DNA from: Clostridium sp.
GTDB lineage: Bacteria; Bacillota_A; Clostridia; Lachnospirales; Lachnospiraceae
Direction: 5' to 3'
DNA: 16,631 nucleotides
NCBI GenBank assembly: GCA_023666975.1
Contig: JAMPAW010000067.1
Coordinates: forward strand, 1 to 16,631
This document shows positions 1 to 7,127 of the stretch, piece after piece. Position 1 is the stretch's first letter. The number at the start of each line of letters is the position of its first letter. The notes under the pieces were generated by a model that searched no databases, was not told the DNA's origin, and saw only the letters and a list, made by a program, of their open reading frames with translations. A program made the translations under genes and the position numbers.

Positions 1-262
1 TAAACCAACTTTTTTCCAAGAATTTCTTATAAAATTGTATGACAAAATTAATAAATTTCTGCTTCTAGTTGATAAACCAGTTCCGCTAAGGCAGTCTCCT
101 CCGCCATTTCTTATTTTTTCTATCAATTTTTTTCTAAAATGTGCTTTCCTTAATATATCTCTTTGCTGAAAATAGCCAATATTTTATCTCAGTTGCATTT
201 CTTTACTTTTACTTCTTCATTGCCGTCACATATACAGCAAACCACAGAAAGACTTCCACCCC
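1..262. other. AT-rich left flank without a convincing gene
   Basis: No supported gene lies here. On the minus strand, 107-48 encodes a 19-residue acidic peptide (MAEETALAELVYQLEAEIY) ending in TAA, with no ribosome site. Another minus frame stays open from about base 190 to the left edge, but its composition is not protein-like. Either could be the decayed end of a gene lying to the left. I see no terminator or strong repeat. Confidence 0.4.
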
Positions 263-291
263 TTGACAAACAGAATCCTATGGTGTAACAT
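263..291 (+). promoter_or_regulatory. Sigma-A promoter of the TetR gene
   Basis: TTGACA at 263-268 and TAACAT at 286-291 are separated by 17 bases. Transcription would begin near base 298, about 40 bases before the TetR start codon and inside the dyad at 293-324. Confidence 0.65.
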
Positions 292-292
292 A

Positions 293-324
293 TCAATGAC
301 CGAATTTGTAAAAACAGTCATTGA
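293..324. promoter_or_regulatory. Dyad operator, probable TetR autoregulation site
   Basis: TCAATGAC (293-300) and GTCATTGA (317-324) form a perfect 8-bp inverted repeat with a 16-base centre. It lies over the predicted transcription start and just before the ribosome site. A dyad at this place is typical for a TetR-family repressor that controls its own operon. The assignment to this regulator is inferred from position only. Confidence 0.55.
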
Positions 325-336
325 AAAGGAGGCCAT

Positions 337-933
337 ATGCCGGCATCATTTACCAGACAACAACAGGAAGAAATACGGGAACAGCTTTTCCATGAAGGAA
401 TAAAGCTCTTTCGGACATTGGGTGTGCAGCGCACAACGATTTCCAAACTGACTTCTGCCTGCAAAATCGCCAAGGGCAGTTTCTATAGCTTTTATGAATC
501 GAAAGAGGCATTTATTCTGGCACTCTGCAAATGGGCGGATGGGAAAACAACGGAAATGCTTCATGAAAAACTGGCAGGGCGCAACCAGATGTCCGCACAT
601 GAGTTTCTCGAATTTTTCGGGGAATATCTGTACTCGGAATATGACCTGATGAACGGGCTGACGGTGGATGACTTTCTATGGCTGAAAACACATATGGCAG
701 ATGCCGATTTATTTAATCCGGTAAAGCAGGCAGAACTGGCGCAGACATGGCTGTCCCTAATTGTGGATGCGCGGGAAAATATTGACTGCGGCACCATGGT
801 AAATTTAATAAAATCCATCTATGCCATGCGTGAACATCGGGACACTTTAGTGGAGGCATCCCTTGATCGCACCATCAAAATTATGCTGCGGGTACTGGAA
901 ATTTACATTACGGGAAAAGGAGAACTTTTATGA
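337..933 (+). CDS. TetR/AcrR family transcriptional regulator
   Basis: This 198-residue protein has the usual TetR length. Residues 12-57 form the N-terminal DNA-binding domain, with the helix-turn-helix around TTISKLTSACKIAKGSFYSFYESKE; the GSFYSFYESKEAF stretch matches the family's conserved 'G-x-x-Y-x-x-F-x-x-K' end. The rest is a helical ligand and dimerisation domain too divergent to predict an inducer. AAAGGAGG lies just upstream of ATG 337. The stop overlaps the next gene by ATGA, so the two are translationally coupled. The promoter at 263 and dyad at 293-324 suggest autorepression. Likely targets are its own operon and perhaps the convergent hydrolase/ABC genes; that is inference. Confidence 0.9.
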   Translation: MPASFTRQQQEEIREQLFHEGIKLFRTLGVQRTTISKLTSACKIAKGSFYSFYESKEAFILALCKWADGKTTEMLHEKLAGRNQMSAHEFLEFFGEYLYSEYDLMNGLTVDDFLWLKTHMADADLFNPVKQAELAQTWLSLIVDARENIDCGTMVNLIKSIYAMREHRDTLVEASLDRTIKIMLRVLEIYITGKGELL

Positions 934-1424
934 ACTGGTTAAGAACTATATTGGACAGCATTATCATATGTATCGCATTTAACGGAGTGGTTGCCTTTGT
1001 CTGGCTGCTGGAACCTATCGGCTTTTCTGTCATGCTGCCGAAGGGAATCAATACACCGCTGGAAAAACTTAGCAAAGCACAGCTAAAACCGCTCCGGCTC
1101 ATGGAATTTATTTTATATCCGATTTTACTGGCATACATTATTTTCAGCACTTATGAAGCCGGCGTGAATGGATTCGGGAATCTGTTCTTTACCGCATACA
1201 TAGAAAACCTCGCTTGGAATTTCGGGGATTTCTTCCTCTTAGACTGGCTGCTGCGCGCTAAATACACAGACCGTCTTATGGTGCCGGGTACAGAGGATCA
1301 TGAAATGTGGCAAACCGGTCCCTGGATGAAAAAATTCGGAATTTTTGACCATTGGGTAAAAGGGCCTATTTTATGCGCACTGCTAAGCCTGATTTGTGCC
1401 GGAATCGGGATGCTTATCCGGTAA
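930..1424 (+). CDS. Small multi-pass membrane protein, function unknown
   Basis: The gene encodes 164 residues with about four hydrophobic segments (roughly 8-28, 57-75, 85-108 and 144-163). A polar loop near 110-143 is rich in W, K and D. ATG 930 overlaps the TetR stop (ATGA) and has AAAGGAG eight bases upstream, so it belongs to the TetR operon and is probably the regulator's main target. It ends nine bases before the end of the convergent hydrolase gene, and no strong terminator hairpin is visible between them. I do not recognise the family. Coupling to a TetR repressor suggests a membrane stress or transport-related role, but nothing in the sequence proves this. Confidence 0.8.
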   Translation: MNWLRTILDSIIICIAFNGVVAFVWLLEPIGFSVMLPKGINTPLEKLSKAQLKPLRLMEFILYPILLAYIIFSTYEAGVNGFGNLFFTAYIENLAWNFGDFFLLDWLLRAKYTDRLMVPGTEDHEMWQTGPWMKKFGIFDHWVKGPILCALLSLICAGIGMLIR

Positions 1425-1433
1425 TAATTCCGC

Positions 1434-2030
1434 TTAACGTTCAAACCGAAAATCGCAGCATCCGCCACCGGTTCCCAGAGTTTGTGTCCGGATAAAATGA
1501 ATATGCGGTAAATTTCCATATGCATATTCATCATTTTTGCAAAAGATATAAACAATCTCACCGCATCCATATTTTTCACAATAATGGCAATACGGACAAT
1601 CCGTTACATTAAATGCCAGTGTCCGGTTGGAATTGACGGTAAACTCGTGGGAAAATCCGGCTTCCGGACCAAAACCTTTCTTTACCCCTTTTGAAAAAAT
1701 CTTTAAAAAAAGCCTTTTCATGCCCGGAATTTTTAACATTTTAACATATTTTGCACCGGCTTCCTTTGATATGGCGGCTGCACCGTTTTCCAAAACCGTT
1801 ATCGCTTTATCCGGATCTTTCGCTGCAATTGTTTTATAGACTGCGATTGCGGGGAAAATGCTGACATGTGTATGCCTTGCCACTGCTTCCGGCTGGTTGG
1901 GGTTTTCCGCAAGAAGCTGCTGGAAAACTGCTTCTGCATTTTCCCAGAGTGCATGAAACTCCGGCTCAGAAAAAACTTTCTGCATTTCCCGCTGATAAGA
2001 TACTGCATATTTGCTTTCTGTTAAAACCAT
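1434..2030 (-). CDS. L-2-amino-thiazoline-4-carboxylic acid hydrolase family protein
   Basis: This 198-residue protein matches the ATC hydrolase family (Pfam ATC_hydrolase). Its helical first half contains HVSIFPAIAVYKTI (55-68). The cysteine-rich second half has FNVTDCPYCHYCEKYGC (140-156), a further IFC (C164), and the C-terminal signature IRTQTLGTGGGCCDFRF (180-196). The founding member opens the thiazoline ring on the route to L-cysteine, but most clostridial homologues are uncharacterised, so the substrate is unknown. The reading frame is open back to 2117, but I chose ATG 2030 because AGGAGG sits six bases upstream and the extra residues are translated 64-bp repeat. It follows the ABC permease gene on the same strand across the repeat spacer and is probably cotranscribed with it. 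Confidence 0.82.
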   Translation of the reverse strand: MVLTESKYAVSYQREMQKVFSEPEFHALWENAEAVFQQLLAENPNQPEAVARHTHVSIFPAIAVYKTIAAKDPDKAITVLENGAAAISKEAGAKYVKMLKIPGMKRLFLKIFSKGVKKGFGPEAGFSHEFTVNSNRTLAFNVTDCPYCHYCEKYGCGEIVYIFCKNDEYAYGNLPHIHFIRTQTLGTGGGCCDFRFER

Positions 2031-2054
2031 ATGATACCTCCTGTTTTCTTTGTC

Positions 2055-2290
2055 CAACCGCCTGTTCTGCGCCTTTCTCCTTTCGTATGGCACCGACTTG
2101 CGCCATACTCTCTTCACTCAACCGCCTGCTCTGTGTCTTTCTCCTTTCACATGGCATCGGCTTGCGCCATACTCTCTTCATTCAACCGCCTGCTCTGCGC
2201 CTTTCTCTCTTCGCATGGCACTTGCTTCCTTCGCACGCTTGGTTCTTCGTCCAACCGTCTGTTTGCCCCACACGCTTGGTTCTCGCCTGC
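2055..2290. repeat. 64-bp imperfect tandem repeats between permease and hydrolase genes
   Basis: Each copy begins CAACCG at 2055, 2119, 2183 and 2252 on the plus strand. The first two are full 64-bp copies differing at about eight positions, all transitions. The third diverges after about 40 bases, and the fourth matches mainly at its beginning. Read on the operon (minus) strand, full copies carry ATGGCGCAAG...TGCCAT, which folds with a 5-7 bp stem, followed by GAAAGGAGAAAG, a Shine-Dalgarno-like stretch. Because 64 is not a multiple of three, the frame shifts between copies, so this is not a protein repeat. The open frames seen here on both strands are by-products. Confidence 0.75.
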
Positions 2291-4762
2291 CTACTCCACA
2301 CCTTTCAGCACATCGACCATATCAATATTCCGAATCCGCTTCGAGAAAAAGAAGCTGATTAATACGGAAACAGCGAGTACGAGTATCGCAGATATCAAAT
2401 AACACCACGGTCGCAGTATCAGGTTATAATCGAAATTATCCCCGTTGCTGTTCATCATGGCGTTCAGGCTCATTTTGCCTAAAGGCGTGCCAAACAAAAT
2501 GCCAATCAGGGACAGCCATAGATTCTGTACGCTCAAAATATGCCGGATTCTCCCGGACTGCATACCCATCACCTTGAGGGTGGCAAACTCCCGGATTCGC
2601 TCATTAAACGAAAGGTTGCCGGAATTATAAAGCACTACAACGATCAGGATAACCGAAAAGATAAGCATTATCCAGACCATTATGCTGATGACCTCCATGC
2701 TGTTCCGGTAGGCATCCTCGGTTTCCTGCCGGCTGCTCACCGATACGGCATAGCTTTTGTCCGCCAGCCCTTCCGGGTACGAATTACTAAACAGCCATGT
2801 GGGGGTATAATCCTCTCCGGTCTTTTCATAATCCTCCCGCAAAAGTGTAATGCCCTGTGTCTCGTTGCTCTGGTAAATCAAGCCGACCTTTGATTTGTGC
2901 CATTCGTTTTCCGTATACAGATGCCAGTAAATTTCATCGCCCGCCTGAATGTCCATATCCTTCGCAAGCTTCCGGCTGACACCGATACTGCCGACCTCTA
3001 GCGACAGAACATTTTGATTTTCATCGAGGATATTGTAAAGCTGTTTTCCTTCCAAAACAGTCAGTGTTTCCTTTTGCCGGTTTGCCGAAGCGGCATTTTT
3101 CGTCTTTGCCACCTCAATCTGATTGACCATGACCAGCTCGCCGGAAAGGGTATCGGCAAAGGAATCAAGCTCGGAGACGGCGGCATCCTCGGAAAACTTA
3201 ACCTGCCATTCGGCGGACTGGACTTTAAAGATCATATTTACCATATCATCGACCAGTGCGCTGCAGCCCACGCCATAAAGCATAAGCATCATGCCGACCG
3301 CCGTGCCGAATACGCACATTGCCGCACGCAGCTTTGCCCTGGAAATATCCCGCAGGTTATATTGCGAAATAAATCCCAGACGTTTCCAAAACGGAAGTTT
3401 TTCAAAAATACAATGTTTGCCGTTTTTGGGAGGGGCAGGCCTTAACGCCTCTGCCGGTTTGATGCGGAGTATCTTGCGGCAGCTCAGATAAGAGGACAGC
3501 ACGCACACGATAACAACCACCGCTCCAATCAGGATACAGCGGAAATCAAACCCTGCCTCCAAGCCCGGCACAATGTACCATTGCGAAAACATGCCGACCA
3601 TTACGGGGCTTAACAGGAAGCTGCCGATTAATGCACCTGCTGCGGCTCCCAAAAAGGAAAAGAAAAAGCTGCTGCTGATATAGTGGAAAAATACTTTATA
3701 TTTTTTCATTCCCAAAGCGTTAAACGTTCCGATTTGTGTGCGCTGCCGCTCCACCATACGGCTTACCGAAGTGGAGATAACAAGCACTGCAATTCCCAGA
3801 AAAATAACGACAAATACATAGGAAAAGGACTCGTGCTGGGAAAGCTCGCTGTCCAGTCTTGCAATTCCGGCAATCGAAGATTTATCGACGATGACGGCAT
3901 ATTCATGGTTAAGCGCATTTCCGATTTCTTCCTCCCGTAAAAGCGCCGAGCCGTCCGTGGTTTTGACAATCATCTGCGTATACGGCATCATTTTTGCCAG
4001 CTTTTCGTCATCGATGTTTTTTGCAAATTCAAGCAGCGTTTCCTTCGTGATATCTGCAATGTCCATTCCGTTCTGGCGCAGCAGTTCAAGCTGCTTGTCC
4101 AGTGCATCCGTATTTTCGGCAATATCCTCAGCGGTAATCTTCTCCTGCTCAATCAAATGGGTGACATATTCCCGGATCGGGAAGGCATCGTAGGACATAT
4201 AGACAAAGGCGATATTTTCAATATACATATCTGCATCACCGTCCGCCTGACGGTACTCGTATTCTACACTTTCAATCAGTCCCTTTACCTTGCGGGTAAA
4301 TGTAATGCCGTTATATTCAATCGTGAAATCATCTCCTACTTTAATGTTCCTCAGTTTTGCAAAGGCATTTGTCAGCCAGACTCCCTCGGTATCCTGCGGG
4401 TCAAATTCCTCTCCTTCTATGCGGTACGGCATATTGACAAGGTTTTCACGCTCGAAAAACATATCCACCTGTGCGCCGTCACAATCCGGAGCGGACCCTG
4501 TTGCAGACATGCGCAACTGTGCCTCCTCTACAAAATCCAGGCTGCGCACGGCCTCTAAGTGGTCTTCGTCAAATCCCTCACCGTACACCCAAAGGTCGGA
4601 AAGCCTGCATTGTTCATGGAAGGCAGAACGCGCTTTATCCTGTGCAAACACATGCCCCTCGAATGTACAAAACATTGCCACGGCAAGAAGCGAAAGCAGG
4701 AATACGGAGACAGCCTGCACCCAGTCTTTTTTTGTTTCGCGCAGCATTTTCTTAAACAGCAT
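2291..4762 (-). CDS. FtsX-type ABC transporter permease, full-length double-domain form
   Basis: This is an 823-residue permease of the MacB/LolE-like (type VII, mechanotransmission) group. TM1 is near residues 14-36 and is followed by an extracytoplasmic domain of about 270 residues. An FtsX core follows (TMs near 313-333, 361-386 and 408-426), with RTQIGTFNALGMKKYKVFF as its coupling region. A second set has a TM near 480-500, another external domain, and a C-terminal FtsX core containing REFATLKVMGMQSGRIRHIL. The start is ATG 4762, which overlaps the ATPase stop as TAATG with GGAGGTG upstream; a GTG two codons earlier is less likely. The substrate is unknown. Relatives export or extract lipids or peptides, or drive peptide-antibiotic resistance. 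Confidence 0.9.
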   Translation of the reverse strand: MLFKKMLRETKKDWVQAVSVFLLSLLAVAMFCTFEGHVFAQDKARSAFHEQCRLSDLWVYGEGFDEDHLEAVRSLDFVEEAQLRMSATGSAPDCDGAQVDMFFERENLVNMPYRIEGEEFDPQDTEGVWLTNAFAKLRNIKVGDDFTIEYNGITFTRKVKGLIESVEYEYRQADGDADMYIENIAFVYMSYDAFPIREYVTHLIEQEKITAEDIAENTDALDKQLELLRQNGMDIADITKETLLEFAKNIDDEKLAKMMPYTQMIVKTTDGSALLREEEIGNALNHEYAVIVDKSSIAGIARLDSELSQHESFSYVFVVIFLGIAVLVISTSVSRMVERQRTQIGTFNALGMKKYKVFFHYISSSFFFSFLGAAAGALIGSFLLSPVMVGMFSQWYIVPGLEAGFDFRCILIGAVVVIVCVLSSYLSCRKILRIKPAEALRPAPPKNGKHCIFEKLPFWKRLGFISQYNLRDISRAKLRAAMCVFGTAVGMMLMLYGVGCSALVDDMVNMIFKVQSAEWQVKFSEDAAVSELDSFADTLSGELVMVNQIEVAKTKNAASANRQKETLTVLEGKQLYNILDENQNVLSLEVGSIGVSRKLAKDMDIQAGDEIYWHLYTENEWHKSKVGLIYQSNETQGITLLREDYEKTGEDYTPTWLFSNSYPEGLADKSYAVSVSSRQETEDAYRNSMEVISIMVWIMLIFSVILIVVVLYNSGNLSFNERIREFATLKVMGMQSGRIRHILSVQNLWLSLIGILFGTPLGKMSLNAMMNSNGDNFDYNLILRPWCYLISAILVLAVSVLISFFFSKRIRNIDMVDVLKGVE

Positions 4763-5460
4763 TACCACTCCACCTCCCTGACCGGAACCGGATTTTCATT
4801 GATACGGACTTCCCGGATTTTTCCGTTCTTCATGCGTATGATTTTATCCGCGCATTTGGCAATATCCGAATTGTGTGTTACTAAGATTACGGTTTTGCCA
4901 TCTTCCCGGCAAAGCTTCTGCAAAAGCTCCAACACAACAACTCCCGTTTCCGAATCCAGCGCACCGGTCGGCTCATCGCCCAAAAGGATCCGCGGGTTTT
5001 TAGCAAGCGCTCTGGCAATCGACACCCTCTGCTGTTCGCCACCGCTCATCTGTGACGGAAATTTATCCCGGCAATGGGAAAGCCCTACCAGCTCCAAAAG
5101 CTCATCGGCATCCCTCGCATCCTTGACAATGCTTTTAATCAGCGCAATATTTTCATAGGCAGTAAGGCTGGGAATGAGATTATAAAACTGAAACACAAAA
5201 CCAATGACATCTGCACGGTAGCAGCCAAGTTCCTTATCGTTCATTGCCGACACCTCACGGTCTGCCACCACCACTTTTCCCTCTGTCGGCACGTCCATGC
5301 CGCCAAGCATGTTCAGTACCGTGGACTTTCCTGCCCCGGACTGCCCTAAAATCACTGCAAATTCACCTTCATCAACGGAAAAGCTGATATGGTCTGCCGC
5401 TTTTTGCATTCCCTCGCCTGTTCCGTAAGTTTTCACCACATCTTTAAATTCAACCAGCAT
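4762..5460 (-). CDS. ABC transporter ATP-binding protein (MacB/LolD-like)
   Basis: This 232-residue ATPase has a complete set of motifs: Walker A GQSGAGKST (39-47), Q-loop FVFQFYNL (Q91), signature MSGGEQQR (138-145), Walker B ILLGDEPTGALD (158-169) and H-loop VTHNSD (H196). The GDEPTGALD form is typical of the ATPases that pair with FtsX-type permeases. ATG 5460 has AGGAGG five bases upstream. The stop overlaps the permease start, so the pair is translationally coupled and forms one complex on the cytoplasmic face. A 172-base spacer separates it from the ZIP gene upstream; I see no convincing separate promoter there, so read-through from the metal operon is possible. Confidence 0.93.
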   Translation of the reverse strand: MLVEFKDVVKTYGTGEGMQKAADHISFSVDEGEFAVILGQSGAGKSTVLNMLGGMDVPTEGKVVVADREVSAMNDKELGCYRADVIGFVFQFYNLIPSLTAYENIALIKSIVKDARDADELLELVGLSHCRDKFPSQMSGGEQQRVSIARALAKNPRILLGDEPTGALDSETGVVVLELLQKLCREDGKTVILVTHNSDIAKCADKIIRMKNGKIREVRINENPVPVREVEW

Positions 5461-5636
5461 ATGAACCTCCTATAGATTCCTGTATTCGTCATGAGTAAAA
5501 CTACCGCTATGAGCGACACATAACGCAATGCCTGCATACTTAGCGAGGTTTGCCAAAGGTATGCCTTGTGCTCGTGCCCTGCTGTAATTTGTCTATATCG
5601 CATAACAGACAGTTTGGAAAACATAGTTTTGCTCAT
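5433..5636 (-). CDS. Candidate small ORF in the ZIP-ABC spacer (doubtful)
   Basis: ATG 5636 overlaps the ZIP stop codon as ATGA and opens a 67-codon frame beginning MSKTMFSKLSVMRYRQ. A hydrophobic stretch, YVSLIAVVLLMTNTGIY (39-55), follows, and the frame ends 28 bases inside the ABC ATPase gene. The coupling geometry and predicted membrane segment argue for a real gene. The lack of a good ribosome site, the odd composition, and the run into the next gene argue against it. The spacer also holds a hairpin (GCGTTATG ... CATAGCG). It may be a relic rather than an active gene. Confidence 0.22.
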   Translation of the reverse strand: MSKTMFSKLSVMRYRQITAGHEHKAYLWQTSLSMQALRYVSLIAVVLLMTNTGIYRRFICWLNLKMW

Positions 5637-6418
5637 GATCCGAGTGCTACATCTAACGCCATCATCACCGTGAAACCTGCTGCAAATAAAACCGTACCCA
5701 CATTGGAGTGACTGCCTTCCGACATCTCCGGGATCAACTCCTCTACGACCACATAAATCATGGCTCCGGCGGCAAAGCTTAAAAGGTATGGCAGCAGCGG
5801 GACGACAAGGCCTGCCGCCCAAATTGTCAGGAGTGCTCCGAGCGGCTCTACTGCGCCGGAAAGGGCACCATAAAGAAAAGCCTTTCCTTTGCTGACTCCC
5901 TCTGCCCGCAGGGGCATTGAAATAATTGCGCCTTCTGGAAAGTTCTGTATGGCTATCCCTAAGGAAAGCGCCAAAGCCCCCATCGCTGTAATTCCGGCAT
6001 CCCCGGCAAGCCACCCAGCATAAACGACACCTACGGCCATACCTTCCGGCAGATTGTGGAGTGTCACGGCAAGCACCAGCATGGTTGTCTTTTGCAGGCT
6101 GCTTGCCGGGCCTTCCGCCTTGCTGCTGTTCATGTGCAGGTGGGGGACGGTCTGATCCAAAAACAGCAGAAACAAAATGCCAATCCAGAAGCCGGCTGCT
6201 GCCGGCAGGAAAGCCATGCGCCCCATGGAGGCCGACTGTTCCATAGCGGGAACCAGCAGGCTCCAGATAGAAGCTGCCACCATGACACCGGCGGCAAATC
6301 CGGTCAGTGCCCGTTGTATCAGCGGCGGCAGTTTATTTTTCATACACAGCACACAGGCAGAGCCAAGCGTGGTTCCTACGAATGGTATCAGGATACCCTG
6401 AAGAACCTGTATTTGCAT
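5633..6418 (-). CDS. ZIP family divalent metal transporter
   Basis: This 261-residue integral membrane protein has about eight hydrophobic segments. The ZIP metal-site motifs are present: HNLPEG (121-126) in the fourth helix, QNFPEG (158-163) in the fifth, EPLG (191-194), and VEELIPE (225-231). Together they place it in the GufA/ZupT-like branch, which imports zinc, iron or manganese into the cytoplasm. The variable loop after TM3 is short and has HLHM (93-96). I chose ATG 6418, nine bases after AGGGGGT and four bases after the end of the metal-binding protein gene; an in-frame ATG at 6442 would overlap that gene. Metal choice cannot be read from sequence. The operator-like sites upstream suggest metal-dependent repression. 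Confidence 0.9.
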   Translation of the reverse strand: MQIQVLQGILIPFVGTTLGSACVLCMKNKLPPLIQRALTGFAAGVMVAASIWSLLVPAMEQSASMGRMAFLPAAAGFWIGILFLLFLDQTVPHLHMNSSKAEGPASSLQKTTMLVLAVTLHNLPEGMAVGVVYAGWLAGDAGITAMGALALSLGIAIQNFPEGAIISMPLRAEGVSKGKAFLYGALSGAVEPLGALLTIWAAGLVVPLLPYLLSFAAGAMIYVVVEELIPEMSEGSHSNVGTVLFAAGFTVMMALDVALGS

Positions 6419-6422
6419 GATG

Positions 6423-6680
6423 TCACCCCCTGCGCGCCGCAAACAAGCCCTTCTTTTCGTAAGGCTCGCTGTTTACCGATACTGCATCATAGCCTGCTTT
6501 TGTAATCGTGTCTTTCAACTCCTGTTCCGGAATATCCTGCTCGGCAATGATGACGGTCTGTTTTTTGGTATGCGAACTGGTTACCTTTTTAACCGGAAAT
6601 GCAGTTCTGACGGCTTCGTTGATGTGCGCCTCACACATACCGCAGGCCATTCCTTCTATACCCAATGTAATCTTAACCAT
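6423..6680 (-). CDS. Heavy-metal-associated (HMA) domain small protein
   Basis: This 85-residue soluble protein has an HMA fold pattern. After strand VKITLGIEG comes the metal-binding loop MACGMCEAHI (11-20) with Cys13 and Cys16, then a helix and KAGYDAVSV (61-69), the usual end of an HMA domain. Such proteins bind a soft or transition metal ion between the two cysteines and act as chaperones or buffers. It is the first gene of an operon with the ZIP transporter four bases downstream. This suggests it handles the imported metal, although HMA proteins are classically copper-linked and ZIP proteins zinc or iron-linked. ATG 6680 has AAGGGTGA upstream; the frame is open to 6719, but the earlier start has no ribosome site. 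Confidence 0.85.
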   Translation of the reverse strand: MVKITLGIEGMACGMCEAHINEAVRTAFPVKKVTSSHTKKQTVIIAEQDIPEQELKDTITKAGYDAVSVNSEPYEKKGLFAARRG

Positions 6681-6707
6681 AATGTTCACCCTTTCCTGTC
6701 CAATTGT

Positions 6708-6725
6708 GGTTAGCAACAACTAACC
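6708..6725. promoter_or_regulatory. Operator-like dyad GGTTAG-N6-CTAACC, site 1
   Basis: GGTTAG (6708-6713) and CTAACC (6720-6725) form a perfect inverted repeat around CAACAA. It lies between the promoter at 6780-6809 and the metal-binding protein gene, in the 5' leader. The half-site resembles half of a DtxR/IdeR box (TTAGGTTAG), but the spacing is longer than in that box. Confidence 0.5.
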
Positions 6726-6741
6726 GATGGCGGTAATAAAT

Positions 6742-6770
6742 GCGGTCACTTGGTGTTAGTGACCGCTAAC
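6742..6770. promoter_or_regulatory. Operator-like dyad GTTAG-N6-CTAAC, site 2, with overlapping hairpin
   Basis: GTTAG (6755-6759) and CTAAC (6766-6770) repeat the spacing of site 1, centred 46 bases away. On the minus strand the context reads TTAGGTTAG. The site falls at the predicted transcription start of the metal operon. Overlapping it, GCGGTCACT (6742-6750) and AGTGACCGC (6758-6766) make a perfect 9-bp hairpin with a 7-base loop in the leader RNA. A metal-dependent repressor binding here is inferred from position and sequence. Confidence 0.5.
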
Positions 6771-6779
6771 CTAATATTA

Positions 6780-6809
6780 AGTATACTCCGTGTGCTGTAT
6801 TTTTGTCAA
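6780..6809 (-). promoter_or_regulatory. Sigma-A promoter of the HMA-ZIP operon
   Basis: On the minus strand TTGACA (6809-6804) and TATACT (6785-6780) are 18 bases apart, an excellent sigma-A promoter. Transcription would begin near 6773, directly against operator-like site 2. Confidence 0.75.
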
Positions 6810-6868
6810 TACCTCTTAACTTACTTTTCAGGGCAATCGCTTAATATTTTTTATCGCAATTTACCTGA

Positions 6869-7060
6869 TTATAATATTTTGTGTAAGCTTCGCAGCCTTA
6901 TTTTTTCCACAATATTTTTCATATTGCCGCAGAGCTGGCACGGATTTTTATATACTCCGTAGACACAGTCCTCCGGCAGCAGACTTGTTTGCAAGCGCTC
7001 ATTAATACAGCTTCTACAGTATCTTCCTGACATTTCGGCTTTAAAATCGCTATATTTCAT
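6869..7060 (-). CDS. Small cysteine-rich protein, possible zinc ribbon
   Basis: This 63-residue protein has two cysteine groups, RYCRSC (CxxC near 15-18) and CVYGVYKNPCQLCGNMKNIV (cysteines near 32, 41 and 44). This is the layout of a small treble-clef or zinc-ribbon protein. GGGTGAGG lies just before ATG 7060. A consensus promoter, TTGACT-N17-TATAAT, sits 70 to 95 bases upstream on the same strand and carries the palindrome described at 7144, which supports real expression. I do not recognise a named family. It is divergent from the XRE regulator gene, which may repress it. Confidence 0.6.
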   Translation of the reverse strand: MKYSDFKAEMSGRYCRSCINERLQTSLLPEDCVYGVYKNPCQLCGNMKNIVEKIRLRSLHKIL

Positions 7061-7127
7061 TTCCTCACCCTAAAACTCTTGTTTCCTTTCGTATTTGTGG
7101 ATTGATGACATACATGAATCGCTTTCA

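Noticed and set aside
2031..2117. N-terminal extension of the hydrolase (29 extra residues)
   Set aside because: The extension is translation of the 64-bp repeat, and the AGGAGG site fits ATG 2030 instead.
2055..2290. CRISPR-like array
   Set aside because: The units are contiguous 64-bp copies with no unique spacers, and no cas genes are present.
1868..2402. Overlapping plus-strand open frames across the repeat region
   Set aside because: They are antisense to the hydrolase and permease genes or run through the repeat in shifting frames, with low-complexity Leu/Pro/Ser/Cys-rich products and no ribosome sites.
4763..4768. GTG start two codons before the permease ATG
   Set aside because: The TAATG overlap with the ATPase stop and the GGAGGTG spacing favour ATG 4762.
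6750..6962. Plus-strand 70-codon frame in the metal promoter region
   Set aside because: It runs antisense through the promoter and operator sites and the cysteine-rich gene, with no ribosome site.
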